Shown: positions 13,588 through 26,600, numbered from the stretch's first letter. The stretch: 64,000 bases of DNA from Phalacrocorax aristotelis (GCF_949628215.1 NC_134283.1:24592975-24656974), one strand, 5' to 3'. Numbers and translations: made by a program. Notes: a model not told the origin generated them from the letters alone.

Positions 13588-14646
13588 CAAGGAAAAAATA
13601 CAAAATTTATTTTAAAACAAAATGAGGAAGAGTTACAACACTAAATCTAAAATGATTTAGAAAGAAATATGACTTCTTTTGCTTAACAAATGGCCTCGAA
13701 ACTTGGTTTAAAAACAGGGTAATGTAGATTTTTCAAACTGAATTAACAAGGCAAATTTTTAAAAAAATGTAATTTCCTTACAGAAACAGCTTTTAGTTTT
13801 TTAATGAACTTGTAAACAAAAAAGCTCCCGCTTCAAAATAAAAACAAAATCCCAGATCATATAGATGTTTACAGTGATTACATTTATCTAAGCAACTTAC
13901 ATACAGGTTCAGTTGTAAGATGTTAACTAAATTTTGTGACAAATATGCTGTTTTTCCTTTTATACCAAGAACATTATAGAGTTAATGCAGAGTCCTAAAG
14001 ATTATCTAGTAGTCGCTAAATTTCTCTTAAGTCTTCACTTTAGATGCTGTTATTTCTAGCACAGGTAAGCAGGCAGAGTCTTTCATATGCTTAAAAACTG
14101 GAATCTTTGGTTACTACCATGTCAGCTGGCTTGGTATGTTGCACATAGAAGCCAACAACTTTAAGAATGTTTTAAGTGTACAACTTTCAAAACCCAGGGA
14201 GGAATAACCAGAAAAGAGTGCTCAATTGTGATAATTGTAAATGCTCACAACTGTTGCCGAAGACTGTTCATGCCATTCTTCCAAAACAATGAGATCTCAT
14301 AAGCAGTGTAGTTCAAAGTAAAAAGGTAACAAAAATTGGCATATGCACAATTTTCTCCACTTGTGTGTCAACCATTAGTTAACTTTTCCACTTGAAAAAA
14401 TGCAATAGAAAACTGGACACCATGTTTCACTATCTCAGTAATATTCACAATTACAGCTGCTACAACTCAAAGTGCAGCATCATTGACACTGCCCAGAGCC
14501 AGTTTATACTGATAGTAAGTTCTTTACACCAAGTAAATGGTTGCCCACAGCCACTGGCAAGTGTACGTATGAACTAAAATTTCTAGGATTTGGGGAGTGA
14601 CAAGTCCTGCTCCGATCTGCTCTGCTTTGTCCCATCCTCGCCATGC
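13588..14646 (-). other. CSNK1A1: CSNK1A1 3' untranslated region
   Basis: About 1.06 kb follow the TGA, ending near a canonical AATAAA. The sense strand carries five AUUUA pentamers (plus-strand taaat at 13642-13646, 13928-13932, 14017-14021, 14238-14242 and 14534-14538). These are compatible with AU-rich-element control, which has been described for long CK1 alpha messages. The 3' boundary is estimated from the signal, not observed. Confidence 0.75.
13606..13611 (-). terminator. CSNK1A1: Polyadenylation signal AATAAA (proximal)
   Basis: The plus strand reads tttatt, which is AATAAA on the sense strand, followed by a U-rich stretch (TTTTGTATTTTTTCC) suited to cleavage-factor binding. It is the first canonical signal after the stop codon. 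A variant ATTAAA lies upstream at 13800-13805. Confidence 0.7.
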
Positions 14647-14654
14647 TCAGAAAC
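14647..14654 (-). CDS. CSNK1A1: CSNK1A1 terminal coding exon (Gly-Phe-stop)
   Basis: The acceptor is TTATCTTGCAG|GTTTCTGA. Two bases complete the Gly codon begun in exon 10, then TTC (Phe) and TGA. This reproduces the family C terminus, ...MKGF in the S form and ...TPTGF in the short form. The exon then runs on as 3' UTR. It was located by phase and by the expected Gly-Phe end. The sequence just after the stop also resembles mammalian CSNK1A1 3' UTR as I remember it. Confidence 0.93.
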
Positions 14655-17600
14655 CTGCAAGATAAACACAAGGGCAATTTACTGATACGGGATGAAAATG
14701 GGAAACAGCCTTCACAGAAGGAGAATTAAACATCAGTTATGGTCATTCAAAGGGGAAAATGCTGCTCTGTCTCAGAATTGCAGAGTTCCTCGTGTCCACT
14801 TCCAAAGCTAACCAGCATTTGCCACCACCCTTTAGCTCAAACACACCCCCCCCCCTCCCCCCTCACACCTATTGCTGCACTGGAAGACAGGCTTATGCAC
14901 CAGCTGGATGTCATAATCCTCAACTAGGAATTCAGACCAACAGTTTGAAAACAAGATGTGTTTTTGCCACTAGGAAGCAGGATGTAATTTCATAGGATTG
15001 TTTTCTACTTGTCTGCAATGTCTCGTGTTTATATCCTTGAAAGTCAAGCTGTCATCTGATTGCAGTAATACTTTTCAGAGACGCATCACACGGAAGGAAC
15101 AGGAATAACTTACCTTACAGTAACTGGTGTTCACTACATGCCCACATGTACGACGCTCTGAGCAATCAAAACAGAACCTTTGACAGCAACTAGGAACCCA
15201 GCATACCTTCTGTCTTTGGAAGTGAAACAACTCATGCGACAGCAGAGGTGGGGCATCAAGAACAATGCTTTTAGAGTGCAGTACTCCAAATTACAAGTTC
15301 AAGACATTGTGGAAAAGGGGGAGTGAAGGAATACATACACAGATCTCAAAGAACCAGTTACTGTAAGCTAAGCCAGTCTGCTCTTCATGTGACTGCTTAT
15401 ATACTTATTTCTGGTGACTCAGGTAGCAGCACTGTGCTTTAACGAGGTAACAGGAGTCTCAAACAAATACTTTGCCAAGTGAGTCTCCATTCTGGATGCC
15501 CTCCAAACAGCATGGTATTCTGCTGAAATCTGAAGTCACCTCAGCAACAGCCCTGAGTTTTTGCAAGAGAAATCTCTTCACAGTGAAATACAGACAGACC
15601 TGACCTCAGCTATGGCTTGTGCTGTCATCCAGAAAGAAGCAAGTGCAAACAAGTCTTAAACATAGCCTGCCATTCAATCAAAAATGTATCTGGGTAGTAC
15701 ACAGAGGAGAGCTTCAACTCTTCCAGAATAGGCTACAGGTAATTTAGAAGAGATTCAATAGCTTTGTTTGAACCCATCTTATTGCACTGAAGGACAATTC
15801 TCTATCCAACACTAGCAATTCTAACAAAAAAAATCCTGCACCAGAATTAAGACAGTCATTCCCACTTCAGTGCAAATCCTCACAGAAAGCCCAGTGATTC
15901 CGTATACCAGTGGAACTGAAGTTGTCCGTAACCTTTACTCAATGCATACAAGAGTTACACAGTTTTTCCATTTAGTGTGTTCAGCATTGAACACTGATTC
16001 ATCACTTGAACCACTTTCTCCATCAAAGCAGCCAAAACTAAGGCAACAAAGGAAGAGTGTGCTCCCAGTGTGGAAAGAAACAGGTCAACTCACTGCTTTA
16101 CAACCTGGGCATTTCAAATGAAAATGGGATCCTGAACCTGAAGACAAAGGACATGCTAACAAGTGATATGCTGCTATTTGCCAGAATACCTCAAATCTAA
16201 GGTATTACAGGCAAGAGAAAGCCCAGCTCTACAGAGAGCAATAGGGAACTGGATTCAACCCACAACATCCCTTGCAAGTCCTATTAAGACTACACAGAAG
16301 TGTTCCCAAACAGAGCCCAACCACAGCTGTCAAATGAAATGTTGAGACATCCACATAGCACACAAGACTGCCAGTATGAAGAACGTGCTGAGGAGTTTAT
16401 GCCAGCATCTCCCTAATAGATCTTCACTACATACAGGGTCAGCTCAAATCTGCACATTCATCACTCCTTGTCCCTCCAGAATGTTACCTGAAACTCTGAT
16501 AACCATTATGATATATGAGGGATACTCAAATGGTACTAATAAAGCAATAGCTGCAGAGCTGATCAATAGGGGAAAGTAACTGTACCATCATACTCTAAGA
16601 AGCTCCTCTACTTGAGGTGTTTAAGCTTTTTCTCTTTTAAGTAGCTGCAGGGACAAGCAGTGAGAAGTATTCAGTTGTCAACTGGCTAAATCTCAAGTAC
16701 TGAACTAATAGTCTGTTCTGAAAAATACTGCCATGACCATAGGTGTCCGGTGAATGCTAATGGGACTGCTGACAGGCTTACAGAACTCAATACCTAAGTG
16801 AATAAAAACATCTCACAAGTGGAACTGATAGACTTTATCCTGGGAATTGACTGCTTGCGTCAGTTTTATGACTGAGGGGAGCTGACTGAGCATTGTTACA
16901 AATCACACCTCAACAACTGCTGCACCGTCAAGAGACTGAGAGCTAAACTTCCCAGAGTCAGCAGAGCAGCTCTGTCTGCTGAAACGGTTCACCTCTCCCA
17001 GGTTCAAAACCAGCTGATCTTGCTGTTACAAAAGACACTGCATGGGGTTCCAGAGAGGGACGAGGGAGAAAAGAAAAAAAGAGAAAAAAGGCCATTGACA
17101 GAACAGGCTACCCTGGAACCAAACAGAATATTTAGCCTGAATAATCTACAGGACTCAGTGAGATGGTTTAATACGGATCTGAGCTATGGCAGCCAGGAAT
17201 ATCTATAAATAAGTACACTGGCCAAACAATCTAAGTCATTAAAGTCTCTGGACATTGACTGAAAGAATTAAGATTTCACTACCCTCCCCAGGTGCACATT
17301 TTCAATAGTACTTGCACCTTATACAGTATTACTGTAAGATTTCAACCAATAAATGCACCTGTAAACTGCTACTTCCAGTACTCTTGTTAAACTGGATATG
17401 GTTACCAGAGGGGTATAATTTGATCCCGTGAAGCCTTTTAAGCCACTTCAGCATAGGCTTTGCTACAGCAAGTACATAAGGCTTTAACTGAACTCTGGAA
17501 AAAATAACCAGGTATTTTCATTAATCTTCAATGTGACAGCAACATATAAGCCACACAGCTTCCTGCCTGAGCTTAGCTGGTTTCAGAAAAACCTTCATTA

Positions 17601-20600
17601 ACAGGCCATATTCCCAACAAAAAGGCATGTAGGATTTTAGAAATCTGGAATCTTTTCTTTGACGAATAGACTAAGCTAACTATTTTAGGAAGCTGGGGAA
17701 GTCTTCAGATGCCTGACATGCACTACTTTAATGCTTTGCTGACATTACAGCTTGATGGGTCCAAAGATCACAAGCCTTTTCTTCATGATGGGGAGGGGAG
17801 AGGAGGGAGTCACTGTTACTCCATGCAAAGGCCAACGAAATTTAGCTAGACAAACAGCAACCTCCCCACAGCTATAGCAATGGGCCTCTTTATCAAAGGA
17901 TAGTGCAATGAGGAATGTCCATCAAGAAACAGAAATGGTCTATGAGGTCCAACCGCAGGACAGCTTCCCCATTACTCATGCTTGTCAGTCAGCTGCAGCT
18001 TTGTGCTTTGTCACTAAATCATCACTAGAAGGTGGAGTCAGGTAATAACAACCTTTTCTTCACTTATGGTACAGCCCTTGGTCAGAGACTGCCTGAGCCA
18101 GGACAGTAGCACATTACAGCTCAGAATACTTCACCAGCAACAGTATTTCAAGTGCATACAAATTGATTCAGGGTAGCGTCCATCCATTTACAGATCATCG
18201 CCTCCTGTATGACCTTCACTTTAAGCCCAAGCCATTGTGAAGAATCCACATTTTTGCTGAGATTATTTTCTCCTGCTCTAACTGCCAAACTCTCCACACC
18301 CTGCCATTGGGCTGGGATCAGCAGTAGGTTCCGAACTCCACTCATAGGTTCTGTATTTCAGGAAGCAATCTCAGCCCGGGTGCTTAATCACCGAGTCTGC
18401 TACATTCCGGTGTTCCAGCTGAAGGAACTGGTTTACAGTCTTCAATGCTGTAACATCTGTTGGCTCCAGCAAAACAAGTTGGAGTCCCTATGCCCCAAAG
18501 AATCTGACATTTAATGGTATCTTATTGTTTTTTTTTTTTTCTTCAAGAAACCATTTCAGACTGAGTCTTGGGAAGACCAGCAGATTGTTTTACTACTTTT
18601 TTCTGGATGAAGTGTTATATTTTTGGATAGCTCTTTTGACTAAAGCCACATGGTAATGTTTGAATGCTGCCACAATACATGAAAAACAATGTTTGGAAGA
18701 GTTTATTATAAACACATCTGCATTTCTTTGACTTTCAAGTCTGCCATGTTAGTTTTATATATAATTTTATGCATATAAAGTGAGAGTAAAGACAAGAAAG
18801 TACTGGAGAATAGCAAGTGCTAGCAATACCTCAGTACATAATTTAAACATAGCTTCTCTATTCTCACTTGAACAACCTCATTGCTTCAATTTTTATCCAC
18901 AGCTCACCTTTAGAAATCACTTTCGTTACAAAACTGGCTGTAGTAGTCCCTAGCTATAGCAGTTTCACTCTAGTGACCTACTAGACTAACACTAACAGAT
19001 TTACATCATGAAAGAAAAAGCTTCTAGAGCATGTAAAAAAAATCGTGTCTGTTCAGAACTCAATTTTTCAGTTTTTACACAATTACATCTCAAACATTTC
19101 ACAACATTTCCCTTCAAAACCATAACCTAGAAACATTAAAAATAGTCAAGAAACCTGAAGCCCCACCCCAGAGCATCCAAAAAATTCTGAAGTATCAGAA
19201 AATTGTGACTTGGCAGTCCAAAGCAGTTTGGGATTACTCCTTGATGTAGGCAAGATATTTTGATCTCACTGGTCCTTTCCTTTAACTCCAGACCAGATGT
19301 CTCAATGTAAACCCACTGGAGGAAGCCAGATCATTCACAATTTTCTGTTTCCAATGTTTGAGGTATACAGAACAGAAGCAAACCCACAGCACTATACCAG
19401 CCAGAACAGAGTAGAACCCAAAGTCTCTAGATCCTTGCCTAGTTAATGAGAATTATCACTCAAGAAGTGTTAGGTCTCGGATTTTGGATTGTATTGTATA
19501 TTTTTATATATATAAATATATGTTTGTATATATAAAATAAAAAAGTCACACTCCCAACACCAAGTCAGTTTCTTGTTTTTGGAAAGTGGTTAATGCAGGA
19601 GCAAAAGATGCAGTGGTTAAAATGACCCAACATCCCCAGAAGAAATGATATGAAGAACAAGGACATTTTGGTATAAAGTTAGTAGTCAAATTCTCCAAGG
19701 ACGTCTTTTGTTTTTGCTTTTTAAATTAACAGCCAAATATATTTTTTAAACCACCTCCTTGATCTAACACTTAAATTGCTGACATTGTCCAAATTAGTGT
19801 AATTTTTTTTCCTGTAACGTCACTTGGTTCTTGGCTACTAACCTTTCATGTTACTCTTGGATTTGTCAGTTTGCTTGCCTGTGGGGGTTTGGGCCTGCTG
19901 CCCCTGCCCACTGGAAGAGGCTGCCTGCTGTGCTGCTTTCTGCTTTAACATTGTCCAGTCGAATGTGTAGTCATATTGGTGGTTCAAGGTCCTGGAAGAG
20001 AGTGAAATACTTTACTGTAACGCATCATAACTTCCTTATTGCTAATCTAAGCCTTTGCTGAAAACCCAGCACTAGAGGTTAAGTCTTTTTGTAAGCTGCT
20101 TTGGAGATTATGAATGGTATATAAACACTAAGTATTATTATCTTAAAAGGGATTTTTGAAGCAAACCAAATACCATCAAGCAGCATTTTCTTCACTGTTT
20201 ACACTGAAGTTGGAGTTTGTAGAAGCAGCACTTCCTCACAACCCAGCTTACCCATTTGTCTGCATTGAGGCTATCAGCTTCTTTTTCTTAAATATATATA
20301 GTTTTAAGGAAAGACTGCAGTATTGCAGAACATTGAATAAAAATTGCTTTGGATTCCAGAAACCTAGAGGGGACTCTTGAGAGACCAATACCAGCCTTAT
20401 TTTTTTGACAGGTACTGTTCACTCCACAAGGTTGAGTTTATGTTCTGGTTTCTTTGACAAGCTCAATGAAACTGCACCATTCCCCTCCAACAACACAGAT
20501 CTCCTGGGCACACTGCTAGTCCCATCACCAATCTCCAAACATAAAAAGGTTCAAACACTTCTACCAACGGGCCAATTTCTTAAGTTACTTGCAACAGAAC

Positions 20601-23600
20601 TTGAAGCATGGGCTCAACCCTCTAGCATTAGTGATCAGATTATGCAATGCAAAAAGAACAGAATCTTTTCCCTCATATTAAACACTGAACAGTATTTTTA
20701 AGGTCCTTTAAACAGCTTTTCAGACTCTGAAATGGAAGTCACAGAACAGCCACACACATACAGAGCAGCTTTCTGCAGCACAAGTCCCACAGAACAGTTA
20801 TCAACTGGTAAAGTACTGACAATTTTCTGTACTTTTCCACTTTGAGACTGACCTGAAAAGAATACGGAATAATTGCCTCAGATACATGTAATCTGGTGCC
20901 TCTTCAAAGCGCAGGCCACGACAGTAGTTCAGATACATGGCAAATTCTGCAGGGAATCCCTGTAAGTCAACAGTGTTAATCAAGCCATGACTTGCAGCAA
21001 AATTCTAACAACCCTGTTAGAAGGCAGAAAGGCTGTATTTCTGTCTATAATGGCAGAGAAAAAACTGGATGGAGATTCTGAAGTGTAAGTTCCACTTTGC
21101 TTCTAGTTATTTATTTATTCTGTACTTCAGAAAGTGGATATGATCAGCAAGTTATCAGGGGAACATTCCTTCTGCAGAATTGTTCCCTGATGTATGCTTT
21201 GCAGTCACATGTCCTCTACTACCAAAGCCTTCAACATACAACACATTTAAAGCACTTCATTCATCCTAGTTAAACCTAGTTCTTATTAACTAGGTGTCTG
21301 AAATAAGCTGTAACTGTGTCTTAACCCCACTCACGTTTCCTTGATAATCTACTTGAACATACTAGAGGTAAGGTCAGTTACCACTATTAAGTGTGCAGAC
21401 TTAACCCACAAAAACCTCTTTCAGAGATTGCCTGCTTTACATATTTATACAGTCAATGCTATATTAAAGCCTATATGTAAACAGGTAATAGCATACAGCA
21501 TAGAGCTTTACTACAAGAAAGAAAACACGGGGTATAACAGTTCAGCAGTTTGGAAGATGCTGTCAGACTGTAAGGGTATATAAATGTGAGTAACTATGAA
21601 GTGCAATCCTTGCTGCTGCTGTTTGTTGTGCAAAAACTACCATGTGTTCTCAAGGACCTTTGTTAGCAATCATGTGGCTGCCACGGTTCAAGAGAAATCT
21701 TAAGACCCAAAGGATTGCGTTGGAAAAAACATAATGCTGTGACATGGCTTTAAAGATCACTTGACATCCAATTCCACTATATCCTCTATTTGAGATACAG
21801 AAGACTATATGAACCATCTTGAAGAGGCAAAACCAAGTACAGGCAACCTATACAGCTCTGCCTTGGTTCTATTTATCTAATAGGGCACATGTAGAACTTC
21901 CACAGTGCAAGTTAAAGAAATAAACAAGCCTCACCTAAGAGAGCTGCAGAGCTTGCATAGCTGACAGTCACCAAGAACTGGAATGATGGTGGCATGAACT
22001 ACACTGAGAAAGAGCAGCGAACGCCTGGCCTGTTACACATGTTCGCAGTCCTGCTGGGTGGCCAAACACAAGGCACTCACAACTGCCAGGTAAGTATTAT
22101 TCAGCAGCAAATGCCATGTAAGACTGTCTAATATATTGGCTGTAGTTTAAAAAAAACCAAGAAATAAAAGAACTCCCATTTCACAGTATGACATCATTTG
22201 GAAACTCTTACCTTACACAAAACCTCAACAGGAGTGGACATTTTCTTTTCACTAATCTTTTCATACTTTTGCTTCTTTGTTGCAGCCTGTGGAACACATA
22301 GGTCACAACGTAAGAGATATTGTGCAACACTGGATTAACAAGGACAGTAGCAAAAAAATGACAAAAATCCTTTGGTCAACCAGAAGTATTTTACGTGAAA
22401 TCACCAAGTCCCACACACTTATTGCAAAGAGAATGAAGGTCAATCTGGTATTAAGATTTGGACACAGTTTAATATCATTTGTTGCAGTCTAATGCTTCCA
22501 TCACATGGCACAGCTCATGTAGTTCTAGCTGCTGCTTTTGTCTGTTAAACAGACTGGACTTGCATTTACATTTGCCAAAGTTCTATTAATTCCCACTCAG
22601 TAACCCACTCAACGGCTGCCTGTGTTTCAGTAAGCAGCCATTACATTCATTTGCAGCTGAAGAGTTCTAGTTTTTCACAGGCTGCTTGTCTTAGAAAACT
22701 TGCAGCTGCAACACCATTTGAGTTACACAACTCGCACGGAGGAAGAGTTAAACAAAAACAAATCACTAAAGTCTACATAACAGAAATAAGAAATATTTGC
22801 CAGGCTTGTACTTGGCTACCATACATGAGAATACTTGAATCAAGTCTGTTACAGCTAACAATTATTCAGTCATGCCATAAACTGGGCCAAAGATATCACT
22901 AAAGCTGAACTTGCTAGGTGAGAGATTATTTCCATGCTCTCTACAGCAATTCAAAAAGCCACTAACAGTGTTATTTTCTACTTCCCAAAAAGGGCCTCAG
23001 CCTACAATGGGACAATAATAATTTGCAAAGATGACATAAGCTATTGTTTAGCACAAATGTTAAGACAGTCAAACAACACACATTTTGCCTGCTGCACAAG
23101 AAGCAGAAAGATCCTTTCTTCTGCATCCTGTAAATATCATGCCTTGGGAAAAGCTGCTTTGTATAACTGAAGCTAAACATTACATACAACCACCTATCCA
23201 GGTCAGCAGGCAGAAGCATGATACCCAAACATGACCAAAAAAAAGGGGGGGCGGGGGGGAGGGAGGCAACATAGCCTACCTTTAATCCTTGCCAAGGCAG
23301 ACTGGTTCTGTTAAAGTACATCAATACATAGCCTAGAGACTCCATGTCATCCCGACGACTAGAGAAAGAACACAATGAATTATGCATTTTGGCATTTCAT
23401 ACTTTATCCCAAATAGTAAAAGCATTAAAAAAAGAATAATCAAGGAATAAAACAGCTAAGACATCTAGGTGTTCAGGATTCCACAGGCAGGCATGTGACA
23501 AGTCTTCAAAAGCAGGAAGGAGATCCTACTAATTTTTCAAGCAAGGAATAGTCAGTAGATATTGTGCATGGTAAGTTTCCATCTGCAGTTACATTAAAAT

Positions 23601-26600
23601 AATTTGGGAAACATGGAAACTTCAGAAAATTAAGAAATGAAATATTAGAACGCCTTTCCCATCTAATTAAGTAGCTTGACTAGAAACTAAAGTTTTACCT
23701 ATAGGAACCATGGAATGCGTTGTAGGAGACAGACATGACATTAGCCTTAACTTCATTAAGGAAGAGTTTTCCTTGAACCGTGTCTCAGTCTGGGACTGAT
23801 ACTGGACATCTAGCCCCAAAAGGGCGTAACTCCTTTCCTTCCTCACTTTTGTTAACAAACCCTGAATTGTCTCCATGATTTTTAGAAGACGAGCAGTATT
23901 TAGAGAGGTGCATGCAAAGAGGTGCCTCTACATACTTCCCACAAGAAGTCAGTTTCAAGGCAGCGAAAGAACTCTGAAGTTATCCATCCATAGACCTCCC
24001 TGAGAATTTGCACACAAACTCTCATCTAAAAGGCTTCAAATGTTCTCTCTGCTGCATATGCTCCAGATCCATGCTTCAGCCATGTGAACACCATCATATT
24101 TTGCTACACAGCTTTCATGATTGCTAAGGCTAGTACAGTTCACTGAAGCAGAAAAAATGTTCCATGATTTTTTTCCTCTTGGCAAAGTTGCATCTTCCCA
24201 GCTGTGGTAGAATCAGATTTTTCCTGACTGCCCCTCTGCAGCTGACATCTATTTAACATGAGACACAAAAATAACTGATTTTTTCTCCTCCCAGCTCCCT
24301 TATCAAGAGAACCTGACAGGTATTGCTGCTGCTGCTTTGCCACCCAGGCAGATCTGCAAAAAAAGCGCATTTAAATGGTGGCAGGAAAGACTACGTATCT
24401 ACTAGTCCCATAAGGAAGCAAAAGGCTGAAAGTGATATTGCAAACAGGATTAAACATATGGGTGAGGGTAAAACAGCTCCCTTTAAGTGAGAACAATCTG
24501 TAAGAACCTGGACAGATCTACCTCCAGATTGTGGTATTAGAAGAAAGAAGTTGTAGGTGATGCTTTATATTCTAGCCAACCCAATATAACCCCAAACGCC
24601 AAAATGGCCTGCCTGTCATTCTCTCAACTTGTATTCCAGCTCTCTGACATTTTGGGGAAACGGTTCAGGGAGCTATTCCACATGAAAATCAGCTTGGCTT
24701 CCTTAACCATTTCACCACAGGCCAAAAAAGCCCTAGCTGTGCCCAGGAATCAGGCAGGGAAGAGAAGATTGATTCACCCCTCTTGACAGCAGCTAGCTCT
24801 GAGGTCATCTCAGCTGTAACATGAAAGCACAGCCAAAGACAGAGGGATGAAAGTGATACTAAGACCACAAATTCCAACCTGCAAAACTTATTAATTCTAT
24901 TAGAATTGCAGATTTTATTCATCAACAGGATTCAGCAAACCGGTATGGGGCCATGACAAAGTTATATTTTCTGAGAAGGCAGTGGTAAATTCAGAAGCAA
25001 TATAGGGATTAACAGTTTCCATCCCCCATCCAGTTCACTGCTTTAAATATTTATTATGGTTTTGTAGTAGAAAACATTGAGTTCTGTAATGGATATATTA
25101 CATTTTAGTGTATACTGATAAAAGTTATTTTCAGGATTTGGAGAACAGGACAGTACTCTGTTACTAAAATGAGAAATGGATAACATTGCAAACAGCTCCT
25201 TGAGAACAGGTGTCTTTACATATAGGAAAGCATGTTCTGTAGCAGTTCAAGTACAGTACTAACAGTTGAAATATTCTGCCATCAAGTTTCTCTTGATTAC
25301 AGGAATATGCTATTTGTTTGCCTCGACAGTTCAGTAGCTTTTAGCATGCACCAAGCTATATTTCTAATTATATTAGAATTCCCAGTACCAGCATATATGG
25401 TAAAAGACCTCCAAATAATTTCAAAAGTAGTAGTTCTTTGCAGTTCCCTCCCTTCACCATAAGCTGCTAGAACAGCTATTCCCTTACATGAACAGCTTGG
25501 GTTCTATGAAATGTACTTACTTTAGAAGTGACCCCTGTCATTCACCCTGCTTGACCCACCTGTCGAGTAGGCTTAAATAATGACACTGACAGACAATAAA
25601 ACAGACTTAAGGAACCTTAGGGAAATTAGAGCAAAGAGGAAACATAGAGCACTTTAAAGCACCATCTTGATTACAGGAATATGCTATTTGTTTGCCTCGA
25701 CAGTTCAGTAGCTTTTAGCATGCACCAAGCTATATTTCTAATTATATTAGAATTCCCAGTACCAGCATATATGGTAAAAGACCTCCAAATAATTTCAAAA
25801 GTAGTAGTTCTTTGCAGTTCCCTCCCTTCACCATAAGCTGCTAGAACAGCTATTCCCTTACATGAACAGCTTGGGTTCCCTTACTTGAACACCTAAAATG
25901 CTATCTCCGCTGGACCGCTGCTAGGATACCATAGCAGCAATATGCTTTTGATCAGATGATAAAAGCATGATTAAAAGGATCAAGCAAAGCTCAAATGTAT
26001 AAATACGTATATACACACACATATGTGTGTACATATATACATACACAACTATGGCTGTGTATACCAGAAACCAAAATACAGCATCAGTGAAGTAGATGAT
26101 CTTTAAGTCCTTCTTGCAGACAAAAGGATAAACAATAATTAACTGATGTAAAGGGACAGTGAGAAGACAGCAAAGACACCAGCTTTAGAATACCCTTTCT
26201 GGCTACAAATTGCACCTCAAGCCAATTGGTAGTGGCAGTAGTGGATATCAGCACAAACAGGAAAGTGCACCATTTTACTTCTGAAAGTCCTCAGAGATTC
26301 ACGTGAAAGTATACCTTATCCTTTAAAAAAAAAAAAAGGTACACAAAACATCCACCTCATGCCTGCAAGACTTAGACTCTATTCAAGAAGCAAATCAGTC
26401 GCTTGGATCTTACACACACCCCCTTGCCTAGGCAGACAGAAAGAAAAAAGCAGTTGCAAAGGGATATACACACTTACTCATATAACATTATTTCAAACAC
26501 TTTGGAAGCTTACAAATAAGAATCTCGCAGCCTCCAAAACCACAGTCATCTCCTTGAACTCACCTCTGCTCAATACCAAGATGTGCATTGATGCTGGCAT

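Larger units (their letters stand above)
14655..19842 (-). other. CSNK1A1 intron 10 (5.2 kb)
   Basis: It separates the main C-terminal exon from the tiny Gly-Phe-stop exon. It contains a TA-rich stretch (about 19,490-19,545), a T13 run (18,528-18,540), a purine tract (about 17,059-17,092), a C-rich tract (14,846-14,862) and a possible cryptic exon at 15,114-15,209. Confidence 0.8.
23359..26563 (-). other. CSNK1A1 intron 6 (3,205 bp)
   Basis: It holds the perfect 214-bp direct repeat pair (25,291-25,504 and 25,665-25,878), a palindromic AC/GT/AT stretch near 26.0 kb, and an A-run near 26,325-26,337. No exon was recognised. Confidence 0.8.

Noticed and set aside
14398-14420. Sense-strand GTCCAGTTTTC, resembling the start of miR-145
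   Set aside because: It lies in the CSNK1A1 3' UTR, the match ends after 11 bases, and there is no hairpin partner.
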